Assembly (NCBI GenBank): GCA_049585815.1
Contig: JBAVAR010000023.1
Span: 1 to 53,525, forward strand
Reading direction: 5' to 3'
Origin: DATLSM01 sp049585815
Lineage (GTDB): Bacteria; Actinomycetota; Thermoleophilia; Solirubrobacterales; 70-9
Length of the DNA: 53,525 bases
Shown piece by piece: positions 25,483 through 33,564 of the stretch; positions within the stretch are counted from its first letter, which is position 1; each line of letters starts with the position of its first letter. The position numbers and the translations under genes are program-made. The notes below the pieces were generated by a model. That model was not told where the DNA came from. It did no database searches and saw only the letters and a program-made list of their open reading frames with translations.

Positions 25483-28400
25483 ATGAGCCGACGGCACTCC
25501 CTCGCCATCCTCTTTGCGACGCTATTCGGGATCGCGTTCCTCGGCATCATTGGTCTCGGGGTCGAGAGCGACCTGCAGCCGACCTCCCTCGCCATCGCCG
25601 GCACCTCGTCATCGCGAGGCGAAGCCATCGTCCGTAACGACTTTGGCGAATCGGTGCCCTTCGCCGTCCTGTTGCGCGGCCCGGCGGCAGCAATCGAGCA
25701 TCAGGGTCGAGGCCTGGTCGCGGTGCTGCGCCTTGATCGCGCTGCCACCACCATCTCCCCCTGGGAACAAACTGCGCCCTCTGCGCTGCACCCAGGGCCC
25801 GATCGCGCCGTCATCCTCATCGACTTCCACCGGCCGCTGGCCACGGTAATCCGTGACACCGTGCCGACGCTCGAACGCACCCTTGCTACCCACATCCATC
25901 CACCCGTAACGGCGACCCAATCCGGGTTCGCCTCAATATCCCGGGCCCTCCAGCATGAATCGCTTGCAGCTTCAGAGCGTGCCGAGCTGCTTGCCGCACC
26001 GCTGTTGATAGTTGTCCTGCTGCTCGTCTTCCGCTCCGTCGCCGCCGCCGCGATCCCGCTGGCCTTCGGTGCGATGACCGTTCTCGCTGGTCGCGGCATC
26101 CTCGTCTTGCTCAGCTCCCTCATGCGGATCGACGCCCTGTCGCTCGCCGTCTGCACGATGATGGGTTTGGCACTGGGTGTCGATTACTCGCTGTTCATCG
26201 TTTCTCGCTTCCGCGAGGAGCTGGCGGCTGGACACGATCCACACTCCGCCGCGCTGCGTGCTCGCCGCACCGCCGGGCGCACGGTCGCCTTCGCCGGATC
26301 CACCCTCTTCATCTCGCTCTTTGTCTCCGCATTCCTGCAGCCGGGCACACTGCTCGTTTCCCTCGCCACCGCCTTGGTCGTGGTCACTGCGATCAGCGTC
26401 GCCATCGCCTGGGGTGCTCTTCCGGCGCTCCTCACCCTTCTTGGCCCCCGGATCAACGCTGGTCGCATCGGGCGCCGCTCCGCCACTGCTCAAGGCTCGA
26501 TCTCCCGCCGCGCCGCCGCTGCGGCGACCACTGCCCTGCGGCGCCCCGCCCTTGCCGCCGGGGCGATCGCGATCTGCTTGGCGCTCCTCGCCTCACCCGC
26601 GCTGGCGTTCAACACCGGCTCCCCCGGCGTCGGCGAGCTCTCGGCTTCGAACCCAGCCCGCCACAGTGCCGAAGAAATTGCCCATGCCGTCGGCCCGGGC
26701 TGGGAGGCACCCTTCGTCCTCGTTGCCTCCACGTCGCAGGGACCGATCACAACGACACACCGACTGGCGCTGCTCTCACGCTGGCAGCGTCGGATAGCAT
26801 CCCAACCGGGCGTGAGGACCGTGATCGGCCTTGCCTCTCTCGATCACTCAGGCCGCGCCCTGCCCGGCCTGAGGAGTCTCGCCTCCCCCGGGCGGAAGGG
26901 CGAACCCCAGGTTGCGCGACTCGGCCCTGGCCTGCGTCGCGCCGCGGGAGCGGTCGGGCGTCTGCGGGCTGGCCTCTCCCAGGCCACCGCCGGTAGCGGA
27001 CTGCTTGGAGAGGGCTCGGCACGCGCGCGCCGTGGCGCCGCACTGCTCGCAGCCGGACTCGGAAGTGCCTCAGGGGTGGGGCAACATGCCGCTTCGGTGC
27101 TCGGTCGTGCCGCCACCGGTGCCGGGGAGATCGCCAGCGGCCAGCGCAAGGGAGCTGGCCTTGCCTTCAACCTGAGTCAGGGTCTGCGCTCGCTGCTGCC
27201 GAACTTTCGCGCCAACGGACTGGATCGTGCCCGGCGGCTCGCACGCGAACTCAAGACCTCGGCCCGCAGCGATCCATCGCTTAGCTCGCAGTCAGAACAG
27301 GCGGTGATCGTCGCCCGCGAGCTCGAATCTGCCAGTGAAGAGCTGCATCGCCTGCGCGGCCTCGGTGATGCTCTGGAAGGTGGACTCGGTCGGCTCTCCG
27401 GGGGCGGGCAACGGCTCGCAGGTGGTATCGGGCACCTCGCCGGCAGCGCCGGGAGTCTCGGCTCCGGCCTTGGCCGCCTCGGGGCGGGGGCCGGGCGTCT
27501 CGTAACCGGCCTTGGCGCCCTGCAGGGCGGTGCCGGCTCCCTCGGCAGCGCCCTCTCCGGAGGCTACCGACGCTCGTTCAGGCTCCAGGCTGGACTGCAC
27601 AAGGCTGCAGCCTCCGCGGCTCCGCTGCAGCGCGAGGTCAGTGAGCTGCACCGAGTTTCACCTGGCTTCTTTCGTTCGGGCTACCTTGCCCTGGCGGCGA
27701 TTGACGGCGCCACTCCGGCCCGCCGCGCTCTGGACGGGGAGGCTATAAACGTCTCGCGTGGCGGCCAGGCGGCCCGTTTTTTGATCGTACCGAGCGCTGG
27801 CTTGAACACCGAAGGGTCGCGCAAGGTTGGCGCACGGCTGGTCTCCGACGCCGTCGCGCTGGGCCGAGCCGGTGGAATGCGCACGGGCGTCAGTGGCGGT
27901 GCTGCCACGCTCAACGACTACGCCGCCGCGACAAAGGCGCGACTCCCCTTGGTCGTCGGCGCGATTGTCCTGATCACCTTCCTGATGCTGCTCGCGATCC
28001 TGCGCGCTCCGTTACTCGCCGCGCTTACCGTCGCCCTCAACCTCGTCTCGGTCGGCGCGGCGATCGGTGTCGTCTCGCTCGCCTGCAAGCTACCCGCCGG
28101 CTACCCGCTGGGCGGGCATCCCTACATTGACACGGTTGGCGCCGCGGCGATCTTCGGCGTCACGTTTGGCCTCTCAATCGATTATGCGGTTTTCCTGCTC
28201 GCGCGGATCCGGGAGCGCTACGAAGTCGATGGGGACAACGCCGCGGCGATCGCCTACGGGATCGAGAAGACGGCGGGGGTGATCACCGGCGCCGCGGCGA
28301 TCATGGCCGCCGTCTTTATCTCATTTGCCACCTCCCCGGTTGCCACCGTCAGCCAGATGGGCGTGGGGCTGACCGTCGCGATCCTGCTCGATGCAACGCT

Positions 28401-28518
28401 GGTGCGTATCGTCCTCTTACCGGCACTGATGCTGTTGATTGGTGACCGGATCTGGCGGGTGCCGCCGCTACTTGAGCGGGTGTTGCCGCGTTTAAACGTG
28501 CACGGGATGGGAGAGTGA
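25483..28518 (+). CDS. MMPL-family RND-type exporter
   Basis: Inner-membrane transporter of the MMPL branch of RND proteins, typically exporting lipids or hydrophobic compounds with the proton gradient. 1011 residues with a duplicated layout: N-terminal TM, large external loop, TM bundle with GVDYS (Asp234), second large external loop (about 380-790), and a second TM bundle with SIDYA (Asp900); both Asp are in the segment usually used for proton relay. The second loop is unusual: about 630-695 is a Gly/Ala/Ser/Leu repeat (GRLGAGAGRL-like units). The ATG at 25483 has no good ribosome binding site; the frame is open to 25387 but without another ATG, GTG or TTG. It overlaps the next gene by four bases (GTGA). 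Substrate unknown; the nearby terpene-synthase-family gene suggests a lipid. Confidence 0.88.
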   Translation: MSRRHSLAILFATLFGIAFLGIIGLGVESDLQPTSLAIAGTSSSRGEAIVRNDFGESVPFAVLLRGPAAAIEHQGRGLVAVLRLDRAATTISPWEQTAPSALHPGPDRAVILIDFHRPLATVIRDTVPTLERTLATHIHPPVTATQSGFASISRALQHESLAASERAELLAAPLLIVVLLLVFRSVAAAAIPLAFGAMTVLAGRGILVLLSSLMRIDALSLAVCTMMGLALGVDYSLFIVSRFREELAAGHDPHSAALRARRTAGRTVAFAGSTLFISLFVSAFLQPGTLLVSLATALVVVTAISVAIAWGALPALLTLLGPRINAGRIGRRSATAQGSISRRAAAAATTALRRPALAAGAIAICLALLASPALAFNTGSPGVGELSASNPARHSAEEIAHAVGPGWEAPFVLVASTSQGPITTTHRLALLSRWQRRIASQPGVRTVIGLASLDHSGRALPGLRSLASPGRKGEPQVARLGPGLRRAAGAVGRLRAGLSQATAGSGLLGEGSARARRGAALLAAGLGSASGVGQHAASVLGRAATGAGEIASGQRKGAGLAFNLSQGLRSLLPNFRANGLDRARRLARELKTSARSDPSLSSQSEQAVIVARELESASEELHRLRGLGDALEGGLGRLSGGGQRLAGGIGHLAGSAGSLGSGLGRLGAGAGRLVTGLGALQGGAGSLGSALSGGYRRSFRLQAGLHKAAASAAPLQREVSELHRVSPGFFRSGYLALAAIDGATPARRALDGEAINVSRGGQAARFLIVPSAGLNTEGSRKVGARLVSDAVALGRAGGMRTGVSGGAATLNDYAAATKARLPLVVGAIVLITFLMLLAILRAPLLAALTVALNLVSVGAAIGVVSLACKLPAGYPLGGHPYIDTVGAAAIFGVTFGLSIDYAVFLLARIRERYEVDGDNAAAIAYGIEKTAGVITGAAAIMAAVFISFATSPVATVSQMGVGLTVAILLDATLVRIVLLPALMLLIGDRIWRVPPLLERVLPRLNVHGMGE

Positions 28519-29066
28519 GCCGACGGAGGCGAGAGGATGAGGGAAACGCCCGAAGCCAAGGACACACAGAGGTGAGCCAAATTGCGACTCGAATTGGGAT
28601 CGCGGCGGTCATGATCGCCCTGATTTCTTCGGCGGCCGCCGCCGCCGAAGAAGTGCCCGACCCCAGTCGCGCCGAATACGTGGCGAGGCTGGAGGGGATC
28701 TGCAAGCCGCGGGCGCTTGCCACCAAGCGTGCGGTGAAGGGGATGCGCGCCGATCTGCGGGCGGAACGCCTGGCCGCCGCCGCCGCCAAGTTCTCCCGTG
28801 CCGCTCACCTTTTCGCGGCCACGGTGAGCGAAATCTCACCCTTGGCGCGCCCTGAGGCTGATCGCGCAACCCTCGCCCTCTGGTTTCGCTACCTGGCGCA
28901 AGAGGAGTCGAACCTCAACAGGATCGTCGCCGTGCTTCGCGCCGACCAGCCCGTCGCCTTTCAGCACGCGTCGGCCCGGTTCGTTAGGAGCGGCGAACGC
29001 GCCGATAGCGTTGTCCTCGCCTTTGGCTTCAACTACTGCTACTTCAAACTTTCGCGATTCGAATAG
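28515..29066 (+). CDS. Small exported protein of unknown function
   Basis: 183-residue protein starting at a GTG that overlaps the exporter stop (GTGA), so the two are probably co-translated. A hydrophobic signal is at about residues 26-44 (GIAAVMIALISSAAAAAEE); a GTG at 28572 would give a shorter, more typical signal peptide. The mature part is mostly helical, with an early Cys (EGICKPR) and a late Cys in the end motif VLAFGFNYCYFKLSRFE, which may form a disulphide. I recognise no named family. Its position directly after an MMPL gene suggests a periplasmic or surface accessory for the exporter. Confidence 0.7.
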   Translation: MSRRRREDEGNARSQGHTEVSQIATRIGIAAVMIALISSAAAAAEEVPDPSRAEYVARLEGICKPRALATKRAVKGMRADLRAERLAAAAAKFSRAAHLFAATVSEISPLARPEADRATLALWFRYLAQEESNLNRIVAVLRADQPVAFQHASARFVRSGERADSVVLAFGFNYCYFKLSRFE

Positions 29067-29074
29067 GAAATGCG

Positions 29075-29890
29075 GTGAGGCAGCTAGTTCTCAGCGGCCG
29101 GGGCACAGGCAAACTGTTGGCCGGCTTTGCCGCCGTGATTGGCGCCGCTTTGCTCTTTGTCCCAGCGATCCCGGCCGGCGCAACTCTTGCTCAGCACGGC
29201 GACGTGATCGTCTCCCTCGATGCCAGCTTCTCCCCACGCCGGCTCCCCCGCCACCGTCCGGCGCCGGTCTCGATCAGCTTCTCCGGCGCGCTGCGCACCG
29301 ATGACGGTTCACAGCTGCCCCGCCTGCGCGGCATTGAACTGGCCCTTGCCACGGGAAGCAGTCGGCTCGACGCCGTCGGCCTGCCGGTCTGTCCGCGTCG
29401 CCGATTGCTGGGCGCCACAAAAGCTCAGGCGCTTCAGCGTTGCCCCGACGCCGTGGTTGGACGCGGCAGCCTCCACGCCGAGGTTGACATTCCCGGCCAG
29501 GCACAGTTTCCCGTGCTCGCCTCCGTCACCGGCTTCAACGGGGGAGCCCGCGGTCCGGACGCCGCCGTCTGGTTGCTGGCATTCTCGGCCTCACCGCCAG
29601 CCTCATTCGTCGTACCCGTCTTCATCCGCCACCGCCCGGGTCCACTGGGGACCAGCCTGACTGGGGTCCTGCCACCCTCACTCGGTCCCTGGCCGCACGT
29701 CAGCGCCTTCGACATCACCTTTGATCGCACCTTCGACTACCGCGGCGTCTCCCACAGCTACCTTCGCGCCTCCTGCCCGGTCCCGCCGCGCTTCACCGGC
29801 GGCCTCCTCCCCTTCGTCCGCGCCGGCTACTTCTTCAGCGCTTCGCCCACCATCACGACCACGGTTGTGCGCACCTGCCACGTCCGCTGA
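29075..29890 (+). CDS. Exported protein with a Cys/Cys-Pro motif like surface proteins C and E
   Basis: 271-residue exported protein of unknown function. GTG at 29075 with AGGAAA at 29065-29070, eight bases after the previous stop, so it is third in the exporter operon. A hydrophobic signal ends near residue 37 (AGATLA). The central part contains CPRRRLLG followed by QRCPDAVVGRGS, the same spacing style as the repeated C...CP..S.VG module of the large proteins C and E, here in a single copy. Two more Cys lie near the end (ASCPVPP, RTCHVR). The rest looks like beta strands. The sequence resemblance to C and E is by eye and would need profile comparison. Confidence 0.68.
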   Translation: MRQLVLSGRGTGKLLAGFAAVIGAALLFVPAIPAGATLAQHGDVIVSLDASFSPRRLPRHRPAPVSISFSGALRTDDGSQLPRLRGIELALATGSSRLDAVGLPVCPRRRLLGATKAQALQRCPDAVVGRGSLHAEVDIPGQAQFPVLASVTGFNGGARGPDAAVWLLAFSASPPASFVVPVFIRHRPGPLGTSLTGVLPPSLGPWPHVSAFDITFDRTFDYRGVSHSYLRASCPVPPRFTGGLLPFVRAGYFFSASPTITTTVVRTCHVR

Positions 29891-29927
29891 GCGGGTTTCC
29901 CGGTCCGCCGTGAACTGTCGGTGAGCT

Positions 29928-31055
29928 TCAGCCGGCGAGCGCCTCGGCGCCAAGGCGAGCGCGGCGAGCGCGCAGTGCCGTTCCCGGCCTGCCTCGGCGC
30001 AGTCGGTGTACGGCCAGCGTCGAGCGAGCGAACGGCCCGAGTCCATCCAGCACCGCGGCGGCCGTCACGCGGCGATCATCGTGCCAGGCGGCGGGCTGTG
30101 CGAGGTACAGCCCCCCCATCGCCGCCAGAATAAGTTCGTGCAGCTGAGCATTGGCGAGCTTGCCAACCCCCGCACGGGAGCGATCCGTGATCGCCGCCAG
30201 CCGTTCCGCCGCCGCTTGGGATGATCCATAGCGCTCGATGTGACGCTGTTTGGCGTGATCCTCATCGAGGTCAATCAAGCTGTCGAGCAGAGTGTTCAGC
30301 GCGTTGACCCACGGGAAGTAGGCGGCCTCCGTGGCAAGGAAATCGCTCTCGGCCGCGCCCGGCTGTGCGGCGAGAGCGACGAGTGCGCCCAGCGCCGGAG
30401 TGGAGGCGGCGGCGGCGACCATCTCCCACCACTGCATGTCGGTCTCCGGGCACGATGTCGGCGGCACCGAGTGGGCCCACCTCGCAACCTCCCTTTCCCC
30501 TGTGTCGAGCAGCAGGGAGTGGTTCATCGCCTGCGATTCGGCGGCGAGTCTGGCGCGGCGCCGCAGAGAACTAACGGCGCAAGGGTAGGAGGGAAGGCCG
30601 CCAAAGCTGCTGCGGCAACTCTCGACCAGGGCAGCGAGGTACTCACCATCGCCACGCGAGCAGGTCTCCTCGCGATAGGCCTCGAGCGAAAGCTCGCTGT
30701 CAACGGCGACCTCGAGGGCCCCGTTGAGCTTCAGCTTCTCGGCGTAGGAGTGGCTGGGGCGCTCGGTAACGCTGTCGAGGTAATCGAGAGTCGTCTGGTA
30801 AGCGACGGTCGCCCGAATCACCTGTGGGCGCTGTTTGCGAGGCGCGAGCACCGCGAAGGCCGCCAATCCCTCGGCATTGGCACCCTTGGTGTGGAGGGAG
30901 AGCAGCGCGTCCCGGCGAAGCCCAGGTTCGGTAATCGCCTCCGCCCGCGTGCGCCACCTCTGCAGCTCGCGTCGCGCGGACGGGAAGATCTCAATCCAGT
31001 AGCAGCGGGCCGCCCTGGCGAACGTCACCGTGCGACTCATCGTGCCGGTTGGCAT
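29928..31055 (-). CDS. DUF2600 family protein (YtpB-like terpene synthase family)
   Basis: Member of the DUF2600 family, whose characterised Bacillus member YtpB makes tetraprenyl-beta-curcumene from a C35 prenyl diphosphate. Family hallmarks are visible: FPSARRELQRW (24-34), SLHTKGANAEG (53-63), RATVAYQTTLDYLDS (81-95) and YFPWVNALNTLLDSLID (246-262) followed by the acidic DLDEDH. The Asp clusters (DYLD at 91-94; 258-266) could bind the metal ions that activate diphosphates. 375 residues is normal size. Start is the ATG at 31055; a TAAGAT box at 31068-31063 places the predicted transcript start at or next to it, suggesting a leaderless mRNA. It is convergent with the exporter operon and divergent from a TetR gene. 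Product unknown. Confidence 0.85.
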   Translation of the reverse strand: MPTGTMSRTVTFARAARCYWIEIFPSARRELQRWRTRAEAITEPGLRRDALLSLHTKGANAEGLAAFAVLAPRKQRPQVIRATVAYQTTLDYLDSVTERPSHSYAEKLKLNGALEVAVDSELSLEAYREETCSRGDGEYLAALVESCRSSFGGLPSYPCAVSSLRRRARLAAESQAMNHSLLLDTGEREVARWAHSVPPTSCPETDMQWWEMVAAAASTPALGALVALAAQPGAAESDFLATEAAYFPWVNALNTLLDSLIDLDEDHAKQRHIERYGSSQAAAERLAAITDRSRAGVGKLANAQLHELILAAMGGLYLAQPAAWHDDRRVTAAAVLDGLGPFARSTLAVHRLRRGRPGTALRARRARLGAEALAG

Positions 31056-31062
31056 GAGTTGA

Positions 31063-31092
31063 ATCTTATGACTTGGCTTTGGGTCTTGTCAT
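31063..31092 (-). promoter_or_regulatory. Promoter of the DUF2600 gene
   Basis: On the minus strand ATGACA (31092-31087, five of six -35 bases), an 18-bp spacer and TAAGAT (31068-31063) are followed by 7 bases and the ATG at 31055. The spacing predicts a leaderless transcript. Confidence 0.5.
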
Positions 31093-31121
31093 TTGCCCGC
31101 CGACGATTATCGCTATATACA
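31093..31121 (+). promoter_or_regulatory. Promoter of the divergent TetR gene
   Basis: TTGCCC (31093-31098), a 17-bp spacer and TATACA (31116-31121, five of six -10 bases) point toward the TetR gene. It lies immediately beside the DUF2600 promoter, so one bound repressor could cover both. It also argues against translation starting at the TTG at 31093. Confidence 0.42.
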
Positions 31122-31131
31122 TACGTCGAGT

Positions 31132-31776
31132 TTGCCGACCGCTACCACGCACGAACCAGCCGATCAGCGCGCACGCCTGCGCGAGGCGCTGCTGGACCTC
31201 AGCCTGGGACGCGGATACCCCGATTTCGACCTCGAGGCCCTGCTCGAGCGTGCCGGGGTCGACGGCGAGAGCTTCCACCGGCACTTCACCGACCTCGATG
31301 ACTGCTTCTGCGCGATCCTCGCCGAGACCTACGACGAATTCTTCGCCTATGCCCAGCTGTCGGTGGCGGGCGTTGAAGGTTGGCGCGATCGCATCCGGGC
31401 CACGGCCTACGCGATGCTGCGCTTTCTGCTGCGCGACGAGCGGGTCGCCCACCTCGGCGCGGTGGATGCGGGTCGGGGAGGAAAGCGGGCGCAGGTTCTC
31501 TTCGTCGAGACCTTCGAGCGCCTGGTTGACCTGATCGACGAAGGGCGCGGTGAGACAACCGAACCCGACTCCTTCACACGCGCCACCGCGGTTGGCGTTG
31601 GCGGCGTCATCTTCGCGCGCGTTCAGGAGGCGGTAGCCGGTGGCGAACTTGAGCTCGGCGAGGAGGAGCTGCCGAAGCTGATGTATGCGGCGGTCTTTCC
31701 CTACCTTGGCGCCGCCGCCGCCGACGAGGAGCTGCACGCCCCCCCACCACCCGACCCCGCTGCCCCGAAGGGCTAG
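31132..31776 (+). CDS. TetR-like transcriptional regulator
   Basis: One-component regulator with an N-terminal TetR-type helix-turn-helix and a ligand-binding helical C-terminal domain. The DNA-binding part covers about residues 10-55: LREALLDLSLGRGY, then FDLEALLERAGVDGESFHRHF, which keeps the TetR pattern (usually ..YF or FY.HF) but is divergent. I place the start at the TTG at 31132, giving 214 residues; the same frame runs back to a TTG at 31093, but that overlaps the predicted promoter. No strong ribosome binding site is seen. The gene is divergent from the DUF2600 gene across about 76 bp and is likely to regulate it and itself. The C-terminus ends in a Pro-rich tail. Convergent, 29 bp from the double-TetR gene. 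Confidence 0.75.
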   Translation: MPTATTHEPADQRARLREALLDLSLGRGYPDFDLEALLERAGVDGESFHRHFTDLDDCFCAILAETYDEFFAYAQLSVAGVEGWRDRIRATAYAMLRFLLRDERVAHLGAVDAGRGGKRAQVLFVETFERLVDLIDEGRGETTEPDSFTRATAVGVGGVIFARVQEAVAGGELELGEEELPKLMYAAVFPYLGAAAADEELHAPPPPDPAAPKG

Positions 31777-31805
31777 ATAAGATAGAGGCCTCGGGTTCCG
31801 GGCGC

Positions 31806-33101
31806 TCAGGGCCGGCGATTGGCCACCAGGGTGGCCTCCTCGGGCCCGAGGAAGGGAGCGAGGGTGATGTAGATGAAAAGCGGGATGTCTTCGGGGAGGC
31901 GCTGCGGCCCGCCGTTGCGGATACGGTCGCGCAGCAGCGCGTAGATCGCCCCACCGATCGCCTCCCCGGCAATCTTCGGAACGGCCGGGTTCTCGGTGTA
32001 GGCCGGTGCGAGCATCGAGCTCATCGAGTCGATCACCCGGTCTCGACGCGCGAGCGCCTCCGGCCCCACCGCATAGACATCGACCGCCGCCAGTCGTGCG
32101 AAAGACGGCTCGGCGACCAGGTAGGAGCACATCGCCTCACAGGCGATTCGAACCCCTTCGCGCCAGTCCTCTGCCCGCTGGGCCGCCGGCACCACCGAGG
32201 CCAGCATCTGAGCGCCGCCCATCTCAAGCGCCGCCAACACCGCGTCGCGCTTATCGGCGAAGTGCGAGTAGAAGGTGCTGAGCGAGATCGATGCACGCTC
32301 GGCGATGTCATCGGTGCTCATCGTCTGGTAGCCCTTCTCCGCTGTCACCGCAGTGACGGCGCGGGCGATCCGTTCGGCCTGGGTGTACCCCTCGAAGCGA
32401 CTCGGCGCCGCGCTGGAGCGCCGTCTTGATCGCAGCGGCTGGGAGGGCGGCTGGTAGCTCAGACCCCATTCCCACAGTTCTGGTGCCAGCTTCTCCAGCT
32501 CGCTGACTTCGCCGCGGTAAATGCGAGTGTGAAGAACCTTGCGCAGCCCGCCAATCACCGCGCGCACAATCTGTGGGGGCATACCCTCGCGACCGGCGAT
32601 CCGTTTGCTGGCCTCCGCGACCAGCTGCTCGAAGGCCTCGAAGACCTGGTCGATCACCCGTTCGGCTTCCTCACCGGCGGCGTGCAGCTCGACAATGCAG
32701 ACCCGCGCCGTCGCCGGCTGTCTGACGGTCATCCCGATGAAGGCCTCAAACACTTCGCGGACCCGCCGCTCATCGGCGCTGGCCCTGGCCTTTGCGATCG
32801 TCTCCATCATCGGTTCGACTATGGCCTCGACCATCGCAACGAAACAGTCGCGCTTGCTCGCGAAATGCTTGTAGAAGTCGCTGCGCGACACTCCCGAGAG
32901 TGCGACCAGATCGGCAACCGTGGTCGCCTCATAGCCCTTTTCAGATACCACCGCCACCATCGCCGCAAAGAGGCGCTCAGACTGGTTGCGTACCACCTCC
33001 GCCCGCAGCGTTCCGGCTCCGGGGCGCAACCTTCTGTCCCTCAGCTCCGAGGAATTCCCCCATGGCGTCTGTACCATTGGGCTCGCAAGATATTCGCCCA
33101 T
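31806..33101 (-). CDS. Fused double TetR-family regulator
   Basis: 431-residue protein with two complete TetR units in one chain, about twice the usual length. The first helix-turn-helix covers about residues 39-85 (TVADLVALSGVSRSDFYKHF), the second about 241-286 (STDDIAERASISLSTFYSHF). Each is followed by a helical ligand-type domain; a basic Ser/Arg linker sits at about 221-238. A single chain could act as a built-in pseudo-dimer, or hold two ligand sites and bind two half-sites. Start is the ATG at 33101; an ATG at 33077 is possible. Targets are unknown; its neighbours are a TetR/DUF2600 pair and, divergently, two S51 peptidase-like genes. Confidence 0.88.
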   Translation of the reverse strand: MGEYLASPMVQTPWGNSSELRDRRLRPGAGTLRAEVVRNQSERLFAAMVAVVSEKGYEATTVADLVALSGVSRSDFYKHFASKRDCFVAMVEAIVEPMMETIAKARASADERRVREVFEAFIGMTVRQPATARVCIVELHAAGEEAERVIDQVFEAFEQLVAEASKRIAGREGMPPQIVRAVIGGLRKVLHTRIYRGEVSELEKLAPELWEWGLSYQPPSQPLRSRRRSSAAPSRFEGYTQAERIARAVTAVTAEKGYQTMSTDDIAERASISLSTFYSHFADKRDAVLAALEMGGAQMLASVVPAAQRAEDWREGVRIACEAMCSYLVAEPSFARLAAVDVYAVGPEALARRDRVIDSMSSMLAPAYTENPAVPKIAGEAIGGAIYALLRDRIRNGGPQRLPEDIPLFIYITLAPFLGPEEATLVANRRP

Positions 33102-33564
33102 GCAGCCGTCGCTCAGCCTCGCCTCGGGCCACTAAAATCGCCGGTAGACGGTTGTTTTTTTTGGCTTACCATCGGCGCTGCGGGTAGTTTCGTCATGGCC
33201 TCCGCTCGCCGTGGTCATCCTCAAGTGTTGGCGAGCGAGTTCTCCGATGCTCGGTGGTTGTGGGGGCGCCCTATTGGGCGAGAGCCCATTATCTGAGTAG
33301 CCCAATGTTCGTAATATTCCGCTGATCGTAGGCGCATTTCCTAAAAAGGGCAATACGTCCCATCGACGGGGGAAGGAAGGTTGAGCGAGCATGACTCCCC
33401 GTGAATCGCGCCGGTGAAGCAGCGGATGCCGAGGCGGGGGAGCGATCGAGCTGTGCACCCAGCGCAGCGCCTGCCGCTTCACTGTACAAACGGGCGAGCC
33501 GCCGAGTGCGAACTTCGGACCTCTGTACAACGACCCCGGCGCCGCCCCTCGGGACGATTTGACG
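33102..33564. other. Intergenic region with two TGTACA boxes
   Basis: 463 bp between divergent genes (double TetR, minus; S51 peptidase, plus). No supported gene. TGTACA, itself palindromic, occurs at 33483-33488 and 33524-33529, 41 bp apart (about four helical turns), each followed by AA or AAC. They sit 36-82 bp before the peptidase start and may be operator sites. Short AT-rich stretches near 33155-33165 and 33310-33345 could hold promoters, but none is clear. Confidence 0.4.
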
